Below are positions 35,715 to 45,040 of a stretch of DNA of 64,000 nucleotides, in pieces. The notes below the pieces were generated by a model that saw only the letters and a program-made list of their open reading frames with translations, was not told the origin of the DNA and made no database searches. The DNA is taken from positions 62,001 through 126,000 of the forward strand of contig CAMNGC010000004.1 of assembly GCA_946537885.1 (NCBI GenBank), read 5' to 3'. This DNA is from an uncultured Clostridia bacterium (lineage in GTDB: Bacteria > Bacillota > Clostridia > Saccharofermentanales > Saccharofermentanaceae). Position 1 is the first letter of the stretch. Each line of letters starts with the position of its first letter. Position numbers and translations under genes: made by a program.

Positions 35715-36158
35715 TTATTGAGCCTCTACTTCAATATTGATCTCGCAGGATACCTTGGGATGCAACTTGATCCTGACACCATATGTTCCGACATTCTTAA
35801 TAGCATCCTTGATGACTACCTGCTTCTTCTCGATATCAAAGCCGTTAGCCTTAAGGACCTCAGAGATATCAGCATTAGTTACGGCTCCATAGAGCTTGCC
35901 GCCTTCGCCGCCCTTTGCCTTTACAACAAAACTCTTGCCTCCGAGCTTGCCTGCTGTCTCATTGGCCGCCTCGAGAGCTCTCTTGGCAAGTTCTGCCTCA
36001 GCTCCCTTCTTCATCTTTACATCATTAAGGTTAGCTGCGGATGATTCTCTTGCCAACTTCTTCTTGAGCAGGAAATTCCTGCCGTAACCGTCATTGACCT
36101 CAACGACATCATTGGCCTTGCCTAACCCTTTAACATCCTGAAGAAGAATAACTTTCAT
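35715..36158 (-). CDS. rplI: 50S ribosomal protein L9
   Basis: 147 residues, the usual length: MKVILLQDVKGLGKAND at the start, the NDGYGRNFLLKKKLA motif of the N-domain, a long connecting helix and the KLYGAVTNADISEVLKANG C-domain. It binds 23S rRNA near the L1 stalk. First gene of the rplI-dnaB-tilS-hpt-ftsH operon; GGAGG lies ten bases before the ATG. Confidence 0.98.
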   Translation of the reverse strand: MKVILLQDVKGLGKANDVVEVNDGYGRNFLLKKKLARESSAANLNDVKMKKGAEAELAKRALEAANETAGKLGGKSFVVKAKGGEGGKLYGAVTNADISEVLKANGFDIEKKQVVIKDAIKNVGTYGVRIKLHPKVSCEINIEVEAQ

Positions 36159-36213
36159 ATGATCATTGCCTCCGTGTGCAGTAGTTTATCATTTACCGAC
36201 AGATATAAAAATC

Positions 36214-36237
36214 GGGCACTCCCCAAAGGGAATGCCC
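36214..36237 (-). terminator. Terminator of the rpsF-ssb-rpsR operon
   Basis: Ten-base arms with one mismatch and a four-base loop (36214-36223, 36228-36237), followed on the minus strand by GATTTTTAT. Confidence 0.8.
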
Positions 36238-36289
36238 AATAATTATATACTACGCTTCGCTATATTTCCACGAGCTTGATCTCTTAAGA

Positions 36290-36559
36290 TCAGTCAGCTA
36301 CATAAGGAAGAAGAGCGATCTGACGAGCGCGCTTGATAGCTGTTGTCAACTCACGCTGGTGCTTAGCGCATGTGCCTGTCATTCTCTTGGGCAGGATCTT
36401 GCCACGCTCAGAAATGAACTTGGAAAGACGAGTTGTATCCATAAAGTCGATCTCCTGGACCTTCTCTGTGCAGAAAGCACAAGCCTTCCTGCGGGAACGT
36501 CTGGATCTCATATTACCGGAAAACTCACGTCCGGCCTTAGGTGCTCTATTCTCAGCCAT
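36290..36559 (-). CDS. rpsR: 30S ribosomal protein S18
   Basis: 89 residues. After a basic start, [19 protein letters not shown] and [35 protein letters not shown] are the conserved S18 core. Cysteines at CAFC and TCAKH point to the zinc-binding form. S18 pairs with S6 in the 30S platform; the gene follows ssb by 23 bases as in most Bacillota. Confidence 0.98.
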   Translation of the reverse strand: MAENRAPKAGREFSGNMRSRRSRRKACAFCTEKVQEIDFMDTTRLSKFISERGKILPKRMTGTCAKHQRELTTAIKRARQIALLPYVAD

Positions 36560-36582
36560 TACCTTAATCTCCTTTGTCTAAA

Positions 36583-37083
36583 TTAGAACTCGAAAGGAAG
36601 CTCTACGCTTCCGTCTGATCCGAAGACATCATCATCCATATCGGGTGCAATAGCTGTCTTGGGTGCTGTAGGTGCACTTGCAGCAACGGATCCCTGTGCG
36701 GGCGCGGGAGCTACGGGAGCTGCTCCTGTAGTGGAGCCTGCGACCTGTGCGCCGCCCTGCTTAGCGTTTGCCGACTCAACAAACTCGGCATCCTCTACCA
36801 GGACCTCTGTTACATAACGACGCTGTCCGGACTGATCTTCATAGCTTCTTGACTGAATGCTTCCGACGATTCCGATCTTGGAACCCTTGTGGAAGTAGGA
36901 ATTAATGAAGGTCGCCGTCTGACGCCATGCTACGCAATTGATGAAATCCGCCTGTCTCTGTCCGCTCTGATCCTTAAATCTGCGATCTACAGCGATCGTA
37001 AAGTTGCAAAACGGGACATTCTGTGAAGTGTTCTTCACTTCCGGATCTTTTGTCAATCTTCCTACCAAAATTACCTTGTTCAT
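36583..37083 (-). CDS. ssb: Single-stranded DNA-binding protein
   Basis: 166 residues. The OB-fold core starts MNKVILVGRLTKDPEV and contains FINCVAWRQTATF; a Gly/Ala/Pro-rich linker leads to the acidic tip (MDDDVFGSDGSVELPFEF), close to the usual DDxxPF end that recruits repair and replication proteins but ending LPFEF. Lies between rpsF and rpsR. Confidence 0.97.
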   Translation of the reverse strand: MNKVILVGRLTKDPEVKNTSQNVPFCNFTIAVDRRFKDQSGQRQADFINCVAWRQTATFINSYFHKGSKIGIVGSIQSRSYEDQSGQRRYVTEVLVEDAEFVESANAKQGGAQVAGSTTGAAPVAPAPAQGSVAASAPTAPKTAIAPDMDDDVFGSDGSVELPFEF

Positions 37084-37104
37084 GTTCTCCTCCGTTCGGT
37101 ACGA

Positions 37105-37392
37105 TTACTCGTCCACGCGAACTGTCAGGTAACGCAGAACACCATCGGTAATCTTCAGTACTCTCTCAATTTCCTTAGGGAAATCGCTCTCGGCAGTATA
37201 GTTAATCTTAACGTAGATAGCTTCCTTCTGATCATTGATCTCGTAAGCAAGCTTCTTCATACCCAGATTATCCAATACATCGATTGTAGCTCCGGACTCA
37301 ACCTTAGCCTTAATCTGCTCGATGAGAGCGTTAGCATTCTCCTCGCCTTCTGCGGCACTGAGAACAACTACCAGCTGATACTTGTTAGCCAT
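37105..37392 (-). CDS. rpsF: 30S ribosomal protein S6
   Basis: 95 residues from the ATG at 37392, which has GGAGGTGA four bases upstream; a GTG at 37401 overlaps that site and is rejected. MANKYQLVVVLSA, KLAYEINDQKEAIYVKINY and the final LRYLTVRVDE are typical of S6. It starts the rpsF-ssb-rpsR operon and binds S18. Confidence 0.97.
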   Translation of the reverse strand: MANKYQLVVVLSAAEGEENANALIEQIKAKVESGATIDVLDNLGMKKLAYEINDQKEAIYVKINYTAESDFPKEIERVLKITDGVLRYLTVRVDE

Positions 37393-37419
37393 TGTATTCA
37401 CCTCCTCTTGGTCTTTACG

Positions 37420-37462
37420 GCCCGATAATCTCTATCGGGCAAGGATAGCTGTCTTTGACAGC
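37420..37462 (-). promoter_or_regulatory. rpsF leader hairpins (possible S6:S18 autoregulatory element)
   Basis: The leader holds a hairpin GCTGTC-TTT-GACAGC (37448-37462) and a second, perfect eight-base stem (37420-37427 with 37433-37440) followed by CCGTAAAG. In many bacteria an S6:S18-binding leader with a stem and a CCG bulge precedes rpsF; this fits in position and roughly in content, but I did not confirm the full consensus. Confidence 0.45.
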
Positions 37463-37469
37463 AAAGGAG

Positions 37470-37499
37470 AGGATACCACAGCAAGAGCCCATAAGTCAA
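37470..37499 (-). promoter_or_regulatory. Promoter of the rpsF operon
   Basis: On the minus strand TTGACT (37499-37494), 18 bases, TATCCT (37475-37470), about 80 bases before rpsF. Confidence 0.6.
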
Positions 37500-37803
37500 G
37501 AGTCCAAGGGGCTCAGCTACTTCAATTAACCTATTGTTCCACTAAATACTTCAAGTTCGCGTCATCACTAAAATCTTACGAAATAATTCTACACCCGTCA
37601 TAAGCATTTATCAAGAACATTTGTTTTTGTATACCAAGATCTTTTCGCTACAAATACTTCGATCGTTAGCTATATGAATCCTCAATATCACAGATTATGC
37701 TCAATTATATCGTTTCCGTGGTACTTTTTGCTGTTTCAGCTTGACCGTCAACACATTGAAGTTAAGTGCAAAAGATTCACGTAATATAGTATTGTATGAC
37801 TCA
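37500..37803. other. AT-rich intergenic region, nothing recognised
   Basis: About 300 bases upstream of the rpsF promoter and downstream of the LRR/DUF4214 gene. No open frame, RNA gene or repeat that I can support was found here. Confidence 0.5.
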
Positions 37804-37839
37804 AAAGACCCGGGGTACTTCTCTTTCCCCCGGGTCTTT
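37804..37839 (-). terminator. Terminator of the LRR/DUF4214 gene
   Basis: Perfect twelve-base GC-rich arms (37804-37815, 37828-37839), followed on the minus strand by TTTTGAG, 19 bases after the stop codon. Confidence 0.8.
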
Positions 37840-37857
37840 ATGTTCATTTGTTTTTGT

Positions 37858-39720
37858 TCACTTCAGTATTCCGTACTCGGCACAGATCCCTGCCCACTCG
37901 GCAGATCCCGCGAAGCCCCGGAAGACTTCTTCCCTCGATGCGCCGGATGCCAACAGGTTCATCCAGTTGTCGAAGCCACCCTGATCATACTCACGCCCCA
38001 TGAAGGTGCGATAGAGTCTCTTAACATACTCGGCATCCGAGTGTCCTGCATTCAGGAACTCGGAAGAGAAGAAGAATCCGTGAGCTGCATCTGAACCTGA
38101 GATCTTCATATTGGCCAACTGCGTTGCCCAGTCGTTTAATCCGTTAGGATCCGCATCACGTCCGAGACATGTTGTGTAAAGCCTTGTTGCAAAATTGATA
38201 ATGTCATCAGAAGGTGCGATCGTGATATTCGGCTGAGCCGTCGTTCCGGATGCTATTCCGTAAGTCAAACAAAGATTAGCCCACTCGATGGAATTGATGA
38301 AGCCATCAATGACCTGCTTCTTACTCCATCCCTGATTCATAAGATTCAGCCAGTTAGTCTTACCGCCTTCGTCTGCAGTGCGGTTGAAGAACGTGGCATA
38401 GAGGATATCCAGGAATTCGGAATTGCTCATATTCTTACCAAGAAACTCGTCAGAATACAGGAATCCTCTGGCGAGGTCAGCTCCGGTATATCCTTCGGAA
38501 CGGACACGATTTACCCAGTCGGCCTTACCATTAGGATCAGATGCACGTCCGAGTGCCACACTGTAAAGTCTCTCAACAAATCCGGCAACACCGGGCTCAT
38601 CGGATGTTGCAGGTATCGGAGCCGGAGCAGATGAGGATGTAATAACATTAGCATCCAGCGAGAGATACATGTAACCCTTTATATCGCTCTTATACTCCTC
38701 ACCTTGCCAATTAACGTATGCATGATGATCAGCATAGGGGTAATCCGTTATATCATTTTGATATGCAGCCTTAAGGATACTGTTATCACTGATATATATC
38801 GTCGGACTGCCTACATTAAAGAGATAGAGGAAGGTAACACCGGCAAGATTGCTGAGTGTGCTTATCGAGGTCGATCCGTCTCCGCTATAGTAGACATACT
38901 TAAGACCTGATGTTCTTGCCAGAAGCGAATTAAGATCAGCTGCCTTGCAGTACTGTACCTGAACGCCGTCATTCCAGACAGAACTGAAGAAGTCGTAATA
39001 ATAATCATTGCCTGTTTCCAGTTTGTTGATCCCGTAGTAGGAATAATACGCACCGATGCCGGTACTGCGTGTGAACTCATCGTAATCACCATCGAGATCT
39101 GCTCTGAGTGCCCTGTGGTTCGAGTAGGATCCGCCGGCATACTCACCTGACAGAGCCGGGTTGTTCCGCAGATCCAGTTTTGTGATGTATGTCTCCTGAC
39201 ATTCAAGTGCTCTGAGATTGATATTCGTAGAAACATCAAGAGATTTAAGATCTGTCTTATAGGCTACAAGGACTTCAAGATCCTTCAGTCCCTTTATATT
39301 GATCGACTCGATCGGAGTCTCATTGCATCTGATCTCTACCAGTTTCTTATTCTTGGTCAGATCGAGGGATGTGCTTCCATAAGAACTGTTCATGATCAGG
39401 ATCTCGAGATCTGCAAAATACTCTATTCCGGTGAGATCAAGAACATCCACCTGTTTGGTGGTAAAATGTGCATAATTGTACTTAAAAGCCCAGAGATCGA
39501 TCTCTGTAACAGCATCGATCTCCGCCTGCGACAGAGAACCGTCTTCATTGCTGTCGATATACGTCTCTACATACTGTCTAAAACGAATATCCGGGAAATT
39601 CTTCTCGTTTATCGCGACGCTGTTACCCGCCGCATCGGCAGGCTTTGCTGCGATCAAAGACGATACCGACACAGCGATAGCACATGTCAGCAGGAGTGAC
39701 ACGATCTTCTTACATCTCAT
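37858..39720 (-). CDS. Secreted protein with EF-hand/dockerin-like loop, LRRs and DUF4214 repeats
   Basis: 620 residues. A signal peptide (about 1-30, AKPADAA), then a calcium-loop-like DSNEDGSLSQAE, a leucine-rich-repeat region (about 85-310; segments like LDLTGIEYFADLEILIM, SLDVSTNINLRALECQ) and four DUF4214 units in the C-terminal half, each of the form F-x-x-R-L-Y-x-x-x-L-G-R-x-x-D-x-x-G. DUF4214 is found in surface proteins of many anaerobes and is thought to serve in attachment or assembly. Expected outside the cell. TATAAT stands at 39766-39761 upstream, and a strong poly-G ribosome site precedes the ATG. Confidence 0.85.
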   Translation of the reverse strand: MRCKKIVSLLLTCAIAVSVSSLIAAKPADAAGNSVAINEKNFPDIRFRQYVETYIDSNEDGSLSQAEIDAVTEIDLWAFKYNYAHFTTKQVDVLDLTGIEYFADLEILIMNSSYGSTSLDLTKNKKLVEIRCNETPIESINIKGLKDLEVLVAYKTDLKSLDVSTNINLRALECQETYITKLDLRNNPALSGEYAGGSYSNHRALRADLDGDYDEFTRSTGIGAYYSYYGINKLETGNDYYYDFFSSVWNDGVQVQYCKAADLNSLLARTSGLKYVYYSGDGSTSISTLSNLAGVTFLYLFNVGSPTIYISDNSILKAAYQNDITDYPYADHHAYVNWQGEEYKSDIKGYMYLSLDANVITSSSAPAPIPATSDEPGVAGFVERLYSVALGRASDPNGKADWVNRVRSEGYTGADLARGFLYSDEFLGKNMSNSEFLDILYATFFNRTADEGGKTNWLNLMNQGWSKKQVIDGFINSIEWANLCLTYGIASGTTAQPNITIAPSDDIINFATRLYTTCLGRDADPNGLNDWATQLANMKISGSDAAHGFFFSSEFLNAGHSDAEYVKRLYRTFMGREYDQGGFDNWMNLLASGASREEVFRGFAGSAEWAGICAEYGILK

Positions 39721-39799
39721 ATAGATATCCCCCCCATTAGCGAAAATGTTTTCGAGGATAATTATACGCCTTTTGACAGAAATTTACACTATCCGCCGC

Positions 39800-41578
39800 T
39801 TATACTTTCTCGGCTCCCAGATCCTTCACGATATAGGGCAACAGTATCTCAAGCCAGGCTTTAAGAGCCTTGGCTGTGTGGCAATATGTCTCGTAGTTCT
39901 CGCCCTTGGGATCGGGGATCGAGACAGACAGCACCTTGCCGGAATCGTTCTTAAATACCAGCCCCTTTGAGGCTGCATATGTAGATATGGAGAACACACG
40001 ATCTGCAATATCCGGGAAGGCCTTAACGATCTCATATGCCTGCTCGTCATGCATGGCAATTATCAGGTCATTATTGTTATATACGGAAGGCGTCGCTCTG
40101 ACTGCCAGGTGGTGAGCCGCATTAATGTCACAGCACTCTTTCAGGGCCTTAACCATCTGTTTGTCCGGTCCTTCACCGTCAATGGCATAAAGCCCTGCCG
40201 ATTCACAGTAGAGCTCCGCTCCGATAGAAGTATCGCCTTCAGCGCAGAAGGGCGCGTTCTTACGAAGAAGAGATGTCATGATCGCCTCACATGCGCAGGA
40301 CAGAGCCCTATTCTCCTCACTTACGAAAAGAACTGAAGCCGTGAACACATTTTCGAAAGCATCATAAGACAGTTCGCCTTCACGAGAGATATGACTGTCA
40401 GATTTCTGCGGCATATCAGGACTGATCTCTCCCTTTTTGCCTGCCGCCTTAGACAAGCGATTCATATAAGCTTTACCGATACCGTTATCGGAGAAGCCTG
40501 CCGCCAGGATATAATCAACAGCTTGAAGATCAAGATGTCTCAGCCCGGCGAAAAGCCCATGAGACGCCGCTTCCACATCTCCTGCCTTGCCATAGCAATA
40601 GAAATGCACATGTGATGCCGTCAGCTTATCATCAAGCTTGGCTATCATAGTCTTCACTTCAGATCCGGCATAGATCCCTACACGGGCAAGAGGGTTAGAT
40701 GCAAGGATATCGTGAACATCCTTGATATAAGGCGCAGCCGTATCAAAAAGCGCCTGTTTCTCCTCTTCGGGCAAGCTCTTAAACTCGGTCTCTTCATCGA
40801 TCTCGGTTATACGGGAAGCGCTCTCGGGGGTCATCATTATCCTAACCTCCGCTCCCGGAGCATAATGACGGTATTTCATTCCCGGAGCCGGCGGAACATC
40901 CCCTGCCTTAAGGCTTCCGGCATAGGCTGTATCAGCTGACAACAAAGCATCTATATCTTCTTTAGTTACGGCGCCCGGGCGCAGGATAACAGGCTCACTG
41001 CCGGTGGCATCAACTACTGTGGATTCCAGACCGTAATTACTGTCGCCGCCGTCTACCACAGCATAGATATAACCGTTCATATCATTCATTACATGAGAAG
41101 CCATAGTCGGCGAAGGGCTGCCGGAGAGGTTGGCCGACGGTGCCGCCACAGGGCAGGCACACGCTTCGAGGAATGTGTGAGCCGTGGGGTCAGACGGCAT
41201 CCTGACACCTACAGTATCAAGACCTGCCGTAACTTTATCGGGAATGCAGTCCTTCTTCTTCATGATAACAGTTATGGGACCGGGCATAAAAGCATCCATC
41301 AGTCTTTGAGCGAGAGGTGTAACCTCCGAAGCTATCTCTTCGATCTGAGTTTTGTCGTAAATATGCACGATCAAGGGATTATCACCGGGACGGCCTTTAG
41401 CCTCATAGATCTTCTCCACCGCATCAGCGTTAAGCGCGTTCGCTCCCAGTCCGTACACAGTCTCCGTCGGGAATGCCACGACCTCGCCTTCTCTCAGATG
41501 CTTCGCGGCATCCGCGATACCATCCTTATCGCAGCGATCTATCAGAAGTGTCTTGTCATATTTACGTTCTCTGTTCAT
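39800..41578 (-). CDS. ywlC: L-threonylcarbamoyladenylate synthase (Sua5) fused to an inactive LMW-phosphatase-like domain
   Basis: 592 residues. Residues 13-205 are the YrdC domain (VVAFPTETVYGLGANAL, KGRPGDNPL, PSANLSGSPSPT) and about 230-375 the Sua5 domain (GMKYRHYAP to GIGKAYMNRLSKAAG); together they make threonylcarbamoyl-AMP for t6A tRNA modification. From about 415 to 590 lies a low-molecular-weight tyrosine phosphatase fold: SVLFVSEENRALS takes the place of the catalytic loop C-x5-R-S, so the nucleophilic Cys and Arg are lost, while a DP motif (IPDPKG) remains. Sua5 and phosphatase genes are often adjacent in Bacillota; here they appear fused with decay of activity. AGGAGG precedes the ATG. 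Confidence 0.9.
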   Translation of the reverse strand: MNRERKYDKTLLIDRCDKDGIADAAKHLREGEVVAFPTETVYGLGANALNADAVEKIYEAKGRPGDNPLIVHIYDKTQIEEIASEVTPLAQRLMDAFMPGPITVIMKKKDCIPDKVTAGLDTVGVRMPSDPTAHTFLEACACPVAAPSANLSGSPSPTMASHVMNDMNGYIYAVVDGGDSNYGLESTVVDATGSEPVILRPGAVTKEDIDALLSADTAYAGSLKAGDVPPAPGMKYRHYAPGAEVRIMMTPESASRITEIDEETEFKSLPEEEKQALFDTAAPYIKDVHDILASNPLARVGIYAGSEVKTMIAKLDDKLTASHVHFYCYGKAGDVEAASHGLFAGLRHLDLQAVDYILAAGFSDNGIGKAYMNRLSKAAGKKGEISPDMPQKSDSHISREGELSYDAFENVFTASVLFVSEENRALSCACEAIMTSLLRKNAPFCAEGDTSIGAELYCESAGLYAIDGEGPDKQMVKALKECCDINAAHHLAVRATPSVYNNNDLIIAMHDEQAYEIVKAFPDIADRVFSISTYAASKGLVFKNDSGKVLSVSIPDPKGENYETYCHTAKALKAWLEILLPYIVKDLGAEKV

Positions 41579-41581
41579 TTA

Positions 41582-42655
41582 TTATTCCTCCTGCGCCTGC
41601 TTTTCCGCCGCTTCCGCGACAGTCAACGCATCTATTATCTCGTCCAAGTCGCCTGCCAGTATCTCCTCCAGGCGGTAAAGAGTCAGGCCGATCCTATGAT
41701 CCGTAACCCTTCCCTGATGATAGTTATATGTCCTAATCCTCTCGGATCGATCACCCGTTCCTACCTGGCTCCTTCTGGTCGCATCCTCCTCAGCCTTTTC
41801 GCGAGATCTGGTCATCTCCACCAGCCGGCTCTTAAGAACTTCCATGGCGCGATCCTTGTTCTTGTACTGGGATCTCTCGTCCTGGCACTGCACAACAAGG
41901 CCCGTGGGGATGTGTGTGATCCTTATAGCCGAATCTGTTCTGTTGATATGCTGACCGCCGGCTCCTGAAGCGCGGTAAGTATCGATCCTGAGATCCTTTG
42001 GATCGATGGTAACTTCCTCCGGATCCGCCTGGGGGATAACTGCTACGGTAACTGTGGAAGTGTGAACACGGCCGCCCGACTCCGTCACGGGCACTCTCTG
42101 AACACGGTGAACACCGCTTTCGAACTTAAATCTGCTATATGCTCTGTGACCTTCCACGGTAAACATCAGCTCCTTATAGCCCCCGAGTTCCGTATCATTA
42201 TAATCGAAAACATCCACCGTAAAGCCCTTGAGTGCCGCGTATCCGCGATACATCTTAAGCAGTGTCGCCGCGAACAGAGCCGCCTCTTCTCCGCCTGCTC
42301 CCGCACGGATCTCCACGATGACCGACTTGTCATCCCGTGGATCACGCTCAGCCAATATCTCCATCAGCTCGATCTCGATATTAGCCTTGTGATGCTGGGC
42401 CTCCGAGAGTTGCTCCCTCGCCAGCTCATGCATCTCGGCATCATCAGAATCCAATATCTCCAAAGCCTCTTTCTCTTCTTCGCAGGCTGCCTTATATCGA
42501 TTGATGACCTCGACCTTGGAAGACAATTCTCCCAACTCCCTGCTCATCTTGGAATAGCGCGCGACATCCGATGCCACGGCAGGATCAGCCATGGATGCAG
42601 TCAACTCGTCAAATCTGTCCAGCAGGATCTTTATCTTCTGTTCATTTACGGCCAT
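41582..42655 (-). CDS. prfA: Peptide chain release factor 1
   Basis: 357 residues, the standard length. The GGQ motif is in SGAGGQHINRTDSAIRI; the codon-recognition motif of RF1 (PxT class) is probably PVTESGG. It releases peptides at UAA and UAG. Overlaps the unknown membrane-protein gene upstream by one base; GGAGGTGG stands before its ATG. Linked to the Sua5 gene as in many Bacillota. Confidence 0.98.
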   Translation of the reverse strand: MAVNEQKIKILLDRFDELTASMADPAVASDVARYSKMSRELGELSSKVEVINRYKAACEEEKEALEILDSDDAEMHELAREQLSEAQHHKANIEIELMEILAERDPRDDKSVIVEIRAGAGGEEAALFAATLLKMYRGYAALKGFTVDVFDYNDTELGGYKELMFTVEGHRAYSRFKFESGVHRVQRVPVTESGGRVHTSTVTVAVIPQADPEEVTIDPKDLRIDTYRASGAGGQHINRTDSAIRITHIPTGLVVQCQDERSQYKNKDRAMEVLKSRLVEMTRSREKAEEDATRRSQVGTGDRSERIRTYNYHQGRVTDHRIGLTLYRLEEILAGDLDEIIDALTVAEAAEKQAQEE

Positions 42656-43311
42656 CAGGCCACCTCCGTATCGAAAAGCTCATAGCTGAACTTCAATATC
42701 TCTGATGCCATATAGTTTTCAGGCAATTTTCCGTCGTCTTCTCTTAAGTTCAAGGGAGAACTGCTGACGCCTCTTTGGTAAGTATAAAGAAGAGTGTCGT
42801 TCGCTTCATAGCGCCCGGGGGCAAGAAGCATCGTCTCCCTGAATGGTGAGATGCTGTCGCCGAAGAGGAGAACGGGAACCCGGTTATCAACAGCACAGCT
42901 TCTTATCACCTCGTATTGCTCATCAGTCAGATCAGCTCCGTCAGCGACCACGATGAGCATGTACTGTGCATAGTCTCTTGGCTCGATCTCTTCGATCACG
43001 GCACCGTCCTCGTTATAACGGGTAAAGTGCAGGTCGCTCCAGGGGATCGGCATAGTGTCAGCGGAGACAGAAGAGGGCGATACGACGGAAAGCTTCTCGC
43101 CGAGGCGTTCAAGGCCTTCCGGAGCCTGACCTATCCAGTAGATGTGCATATCATAATCTTCCGCTTTGGAGATCAGATTGTCGAATCCTTCGCTGTTTCT
43201 TCGAGATATGCTCTCGCCCGCCATCCTGTCCGTAAAAAGCCAAAGGAAGCCCACGAACATAAGTATAAAAACGATCAGCACCAGAAAAAGACCGGACTTG
43301 TTACGTTCCAT
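42655..43311 (-). CDS. Membrane-anchored protein of unknown function
   Basis: 218 residues. One N-terminal helix (about 6-26) anchors a soluble domain with alternating strands and helices (DMHIYWIGQAPEGL, YMLIVVADGADLTDEQYEVI, VPVLLFGDSISPF), a Rossmann-like pattern. The family is not recognised. The ATG at 43311 has GGGAGG six bases upstream, better than the TTG at 43314. It sits between an SseB-like gene and prfA in one operon. Confidence 0.7.
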   Translation of the reverse strand: MERNKSGLFLVLIVFILMFVGFLWLFTDRMAGESISRRNSEGFDNLISKAEDYDMHIYWIGQAPEGLERLGEKLSVVSPSSVSADTMPIPWSDLHFTRYNEDGAVIEEIEPRDYAQYMLIVVADGADLTDEQYEVIRSCAVDNRVPVLLFGDSISPFRETMLLAPGRYEANDTLLYTYQRGVSSSPLNLREDDGKLPENYMASEILKFSYELFDTEVA

Positions 43312-43323
43312 CAAATTCCTCCC

Positions 43324-44082
43324 TTATACCCGTTCCCAGAAAGTCTTGAGGTCTTTGACATTGTCTTTTACCAGGTCATCATTGATATCAACGCACATAA
43401 CTCCGAGCCCGTCGGCGTAACTTCTCATAAATCTGCCAAAAGTCTCGTATAGATATTTACGCTCTTCACCTTCACTGTCGGATTCGATTATCAGGAGCCA
43501 GTTAAGGTCGCCGCTTCCCATCATCTCTGCCAGCTTGACACAAACTCGCTTAATACGACCATCCTGCCTTGAGAACTCAGTCATCATCTCGGAGAATTTT
43601 GGAGGGAACTTATCCGAATCACCTATTCTCATGCCCTTTGAACCCACCTCTTCGGATCCATCATTCTCTCCCTTCATCTGCTTATAGATCATACTGAGCA
43701 TTTCCTTACCGAAAAGCACTTCCCCACCACCCGGGTTCAATATGAAGCCGTCCAGCTGCATCTTGGGCGTCATGACCGTCTCCATAAGGTCAGCAAACGA
43801 AGCTTTTATAGCCTTAAAATAATCGCCCCGCTCGACTTGGGCAGTCTCGAATCTGATGCTGTCGGTATAAGCAACCAGAAATTTCCTGTCTTTCTTGTCT
43901 TTTACGGCATGGAAACCGTATCTGCCGTTAGTGACGCTTACAGGCACAACAAAATCAGCCTCAGCTGATGCCTTGAGAAGAGCGATCATGTTCTCGCTCG
44001 ACTGCTTCTCACGCACGCGTTTCATCAATTTGACAATCTCCGGATTTGAGATCGGAGAATCAAGAAAAGCCACATCATCCAT
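43324..44082 (-). CDS. SseB-like protein
   Basis: 252 residues. Residues 20-135 match the SseB N-terminal domain (FVVPVSVTNGRYGFHAVKDKKDRKFLVAYTD, and MQLDGFILNPGGGEVLFGKEML); the C-terminal part (about 160-252, VCVKLAEMMGSGDLNWLLIIESD) resembles the SseB C-terminal domain. These cytoplasmic proteins are common in Clostridia and have no firmly assigned role. AGGTGA stands before the ATG. Located in the malQ-to-Sua5 operon. Confidence 0.8.
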   Translation of the reverse strand: MDDVAFLDSPISNPEIVKLMKRVREKQSSENMIALLKASAEADFVVPVSVTNGRYGFHAVKDKKDRKFLVAYTDSIRFETAQVERGDYFKAIKASFADLMETVMTPKMQLDGFILNPGGGEVLFGKEMLSMIYKQMKGENDGSEEVGSKGMRIGDSDKFPPKFSEMMTEFSRQDGRIKRVCVKLAEMMGSGDLNWLLIIESDSEGEERKYLYETFGRFMRSYADGLGVMCVDINDDLVKDNVKDLKTFWERV

Positions 44083-44092
44083 TAAACTTCAC

Positions 44093-45040
44093 CTACCCGA
44101 AGAAATATAGGCACACTTCCGTCATAGCCGGGAGTGTAACCAAAGCTATTATAAGCGTGAGCATAACGATCCTTGCGCAGAATCTCGGAGAGCAGTTATA
44201 TCTCTCTGCATAGATAACATTCATGGTACCCGCAGGCAGAGCGGTCATTATGACGATCGTGGTGGCCGCAGAAGAGGGGATATCGATGATCTTCCCCGCC
44301 AGAAGTACGATAGCCAAAGTAATAAAAGGCAGTATGACCATCCTGACACTTGCTGCCAGATAGGCAGTCAGATCATTAAACAGATTACGCAGATTGATCG
44401 CTGCAAGTGTTGAGCCCAGGATCATCATGGACATTGGTACCATCATGCCGCCAACCAGATTGATCGTTTCAAGTGCGAAGGGGGGGAAACGGAAGGGCGA
44501 TACGAAGAGCGCCACTGCCGCCACGGATGCTAAAGACACGGGGTTTAGCATGATGTCCTTGAACTGCTCCACCTTGCTCTTACGGCTATGCTTACCTGAC
44601 AGGAGATTAGCAGCATAGGTATAGAAGAAGACATTAAATGCCAGATTGTAGACTGCAGCCAGGAGAAGTCCTCTCTCAGGGAGCATCGCCTTCATTAAGG
44701 GAAATCCCAGAAATCCGGTATTGGCAAAAACAGATGTAGTCAGGAAGACTTTCTTGTCATCGTCAGGCAGAGGCGAATGCAAGGTGATCTGCCTTATTAT
44801 CAGGAGCGATAAAAGATAATATACCGCAGCAAAAGCGGCCACCATGCCGATCGATAACCTGAATTCCTCTGTCAAAGGATACTGACTCGACGCGATTATG
44901 GTAAATGGCAGGATCGCCTTAAGCAGCATCTCGGATAATTTCATCGTTGTCCTCTCATCGAGGATCCTGGATCTTCTCAAGATAACTCCCATGAAGAGAG
45001 TTACGATCATCTGGATAAACACCTTAAATATAGCTGTCAT
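44093..45040 (-). CDS. AEC-family (auxin efflux carrier type) transporter
   Basis: 315 residues with ten hydrophobic helices in two groups of five, the AEC layout. Segments such as VFANTGFLGFPLMKAMLPERGL and MTALPAGTMNVIYAERY are typical. Bacterial members carry organic acids or related anions; substrate unknown here. It overlaps glpK by 4 bases, so it is co-translated with it. Confidence 0.88.
   Translation of the reverse strand: MTAIFKVFIQMIVTLFMGVILRRSRILDERTTMKLSEMLLKAILPFTIIASSQYPLTEEFRLSIGMVAAFAAVYYLLSLLIIRQITLHSPLPDDDKKVFLTTSVFANTGFLGFPLMKAMLPERGLLLAAVYNLAFNVFFYTYAANLLSGKHSRKSKVEQFKDIMLNPVSLASVAAVALFVSPFRFPPFALETINLVGGMMVPMSMMILGSTLAAINLRNLFNDLTAYLAASVRMVILPFITLAIVLLAGKIIDIPSSAATTIVIMTALPAGTMNVIYAERYNCSPRFCARIVMLTLIIALVTLPAMTEVCLYFFG

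Noticed and set aside
37500-37803. Non-coding RNA gene in the gap upstream of rpsF
   Set aside because: No known RNA consensus or stable structure with its own promoter and terminator could be made out.
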